In this document: piece after piece, positions 34,813 through 35,498 of the stretch
Position numbering within the stretch: the stretch's first letter is position 1
How the letters are laid out: each line of letters begins with the position of its first letter
Source: Alteromonadaceae bacterium
Lineage (GTDB): Bacteria > Pseudomonadota > Gammaproteobacteria > Pseudomonadales > Cellvibrionaceae
Assembly (NCBI GenBank): GCA_002746115.1
Contig: NVXL01000004.1
Location: 1 to 35,498, forward strand
Reading direction: 5' to 3'
DNA length: 35,498 nucleotides
Made by a program: the position numbers and the translations under genes
The notes under the pieces: generated by a model
Databases searched by the model: none
The model's input: only the letters and a program-made list of their open reading frames with translations
What the model was told of the DNA's origin: nothing

Positions 34813-35498
34813 ATGAAAAATTTAGTTTTAAGCACTGCTTTATTAGGCTCTGCATTGTTCGCAGCCAACACTCAGGCGATCGAACTACAAGTTTCCATCA
34901 GCAACTTAACCCAAGGAATGTCGTTCACGCCACGATTATTAGTTGCCCATACAAGCGATGTCGATTTATACCAAACCGGAGTTGCCGCTTCAACGCCATT
35001 AGCTTGGCTCGCCGAATCTGGGTCAATTACCGATGCAAGCAACGCAGCCTCTGCTGGTGAAAATTTCGAGTGGATGTTAGAAACCACTGAGAATGCTCCC
35101 AACAATACTTGGCAGGTGTTTGGTGGCTTATTAGCACCAGCTACAACGTCTGCTGCTTATACCTTTGAAACCAATGATATGCCTTATCTATCGCTTGTTT
35201 CTATGCTGATTCCTACCAATGATGCATTCGTCGGTATGGACTCTATAGCCATTCCAAGCGCGCCAGGCACTTACAACTATTACCTTAACGCCTATGATGC
35301 TGGCACCGAATTAAATGACGAAATCAGCCCAGCAACCTCCACGGCTACTGAAGCTGGCAGCGGTGATGCACTCGGCGGCTACGGCGTACCGGGCATGGCT
35401 GGTGTGGGCGCACCGACCGTCAGTAACATAGGCTCGGCTGCAACCGGTGTTGCCGTTCAAATCGATGGTAGCAACCAAATTGCTGACGGCACCGATGG
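34813..35498 (+). CDS. Spondin-domain exported protein, cut by window end
   Basis: The frame from the ATG at 34813 is open for 228 codons to the edge. It begins with a signal peptide (MKNLVLSTALLGSALFAANTQA), followed by a Spondin_N-type domain: SNLTQGMSFTPRLLVAHTSDVDLYQTG, then MPYLSLVSMLIPTNDAFVGMDSIAIPS and YYLNAYDAGTELNDE. Many marine and environmental bacteria encode such proteins, exported and of unknown function; in animals the domain is in extracellular adhesion proteins. The visible end is Gly/Ala-rich. AGGA lies 11 bases upstream. Export by the type II system encoded at the other end of the window is conceivable but not shown. Confidence 0.88.
   Translation, partial: MKNLVLSTALLGSALFAANTQAIELQVSISNLTQGMSFTPRLLVAHTSDVDLYQTGVAASTPLAWLAESGSITDASNAASAGENFEWMLETTENAPNNTWQVFGGLLAPATTSAAYTFETNDMPYLSLVSMLIPTNDAFVGMDSIAIPSAPGTYNYYLNAYDAGTELNDEISPATSTATEAGSGDALGGYGVPGMAGVGAPTVSNIGSAATGVAVQIDGSNQIADGTD

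Overview
The window looks like core chromosome of a gammaproteobacterium related to the Cellvibrionales/Pseudomonadales, perhaps a Teredinibacter- or Saccharophagus-like marine bacterium. The basis is moderate G+C by eye, protein families, and gene order recalled from Pseudomonas; no search was run. Conserved blocks include rsd(algQ)-fkbp-algP, ftsY-ftsE-ftsX-rpoH, cyaA-lptM-lysA-dapF-DUF484, and sutA/glnK/amtB/ubiK/comM/rep/cytochrome c5.

Layout. 1-2770 (minus): type II secretion genes gspC and gspD, the latter cut by the window edge. 3150-5165 (plus): a small unknown protein and gshA. 5315-5812 (minus): a secreted FliL-like protein. 6173-9869: rsd, a WD40 beta-propeller lipoprotein, an FKBP lipoprotein (minus) and an AlgP-like protein. 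10000-12738 (minus): TIGR02444-like protein, trmB, DUF423 and rpoH. 13020-16059 (minus): ftsX, ftsE, ftsY, with rsmD and coaD leaving on the plus strand. 17481-23676 (plus): cyaA, then lptM-lysA-dapF-DUF484. 23763-27354 (minus): a short SutA-like regulator, a PII gene, amtB, a second PII gene and a TorF-type outer-membrane protein, together a nitrogen-uptake island. 27792-31911 (plus): ubiK, comM, rep. 31919-32323 (minus): cytochrome c5. After tRNA-Arg(UCG) at 32626 the conserved order ends and a mixed set follows: an archaeal-looking lumazine synthase, a SpoU-type RNA methyltransferase, an lspA outside its usual operon, and a spondin-domain exported protein cut by the window end.

How the genes connect. 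Several act on RNA polymerase or global state: Rsd binds sigma-70, RpoH is the heat-shock sigma factor, SutA binds polymerase in slow growth, and CyaA makes cAMP. The nitrogen cluster has two PII proteins around one ammonium channel, with an outer-membrane protein next to it. LysA and DapF are lysine/peptidoglycan enzymes, and LptM serves lipopolysaccharide-transporter assembly.

No CRISPR array, insertion sequence, phage or clear defence system was seen. The most interesting signals are the AT-rich dyad touching the sutA ribosome-binding site, the archaeal-type RibH beside a tRNA gene, the sigma-32-like promoter before rpoH, the double PII/AmtB/TorF cluster, and the WD40 lipoprotein inside the rsd-algP neighbourhood.
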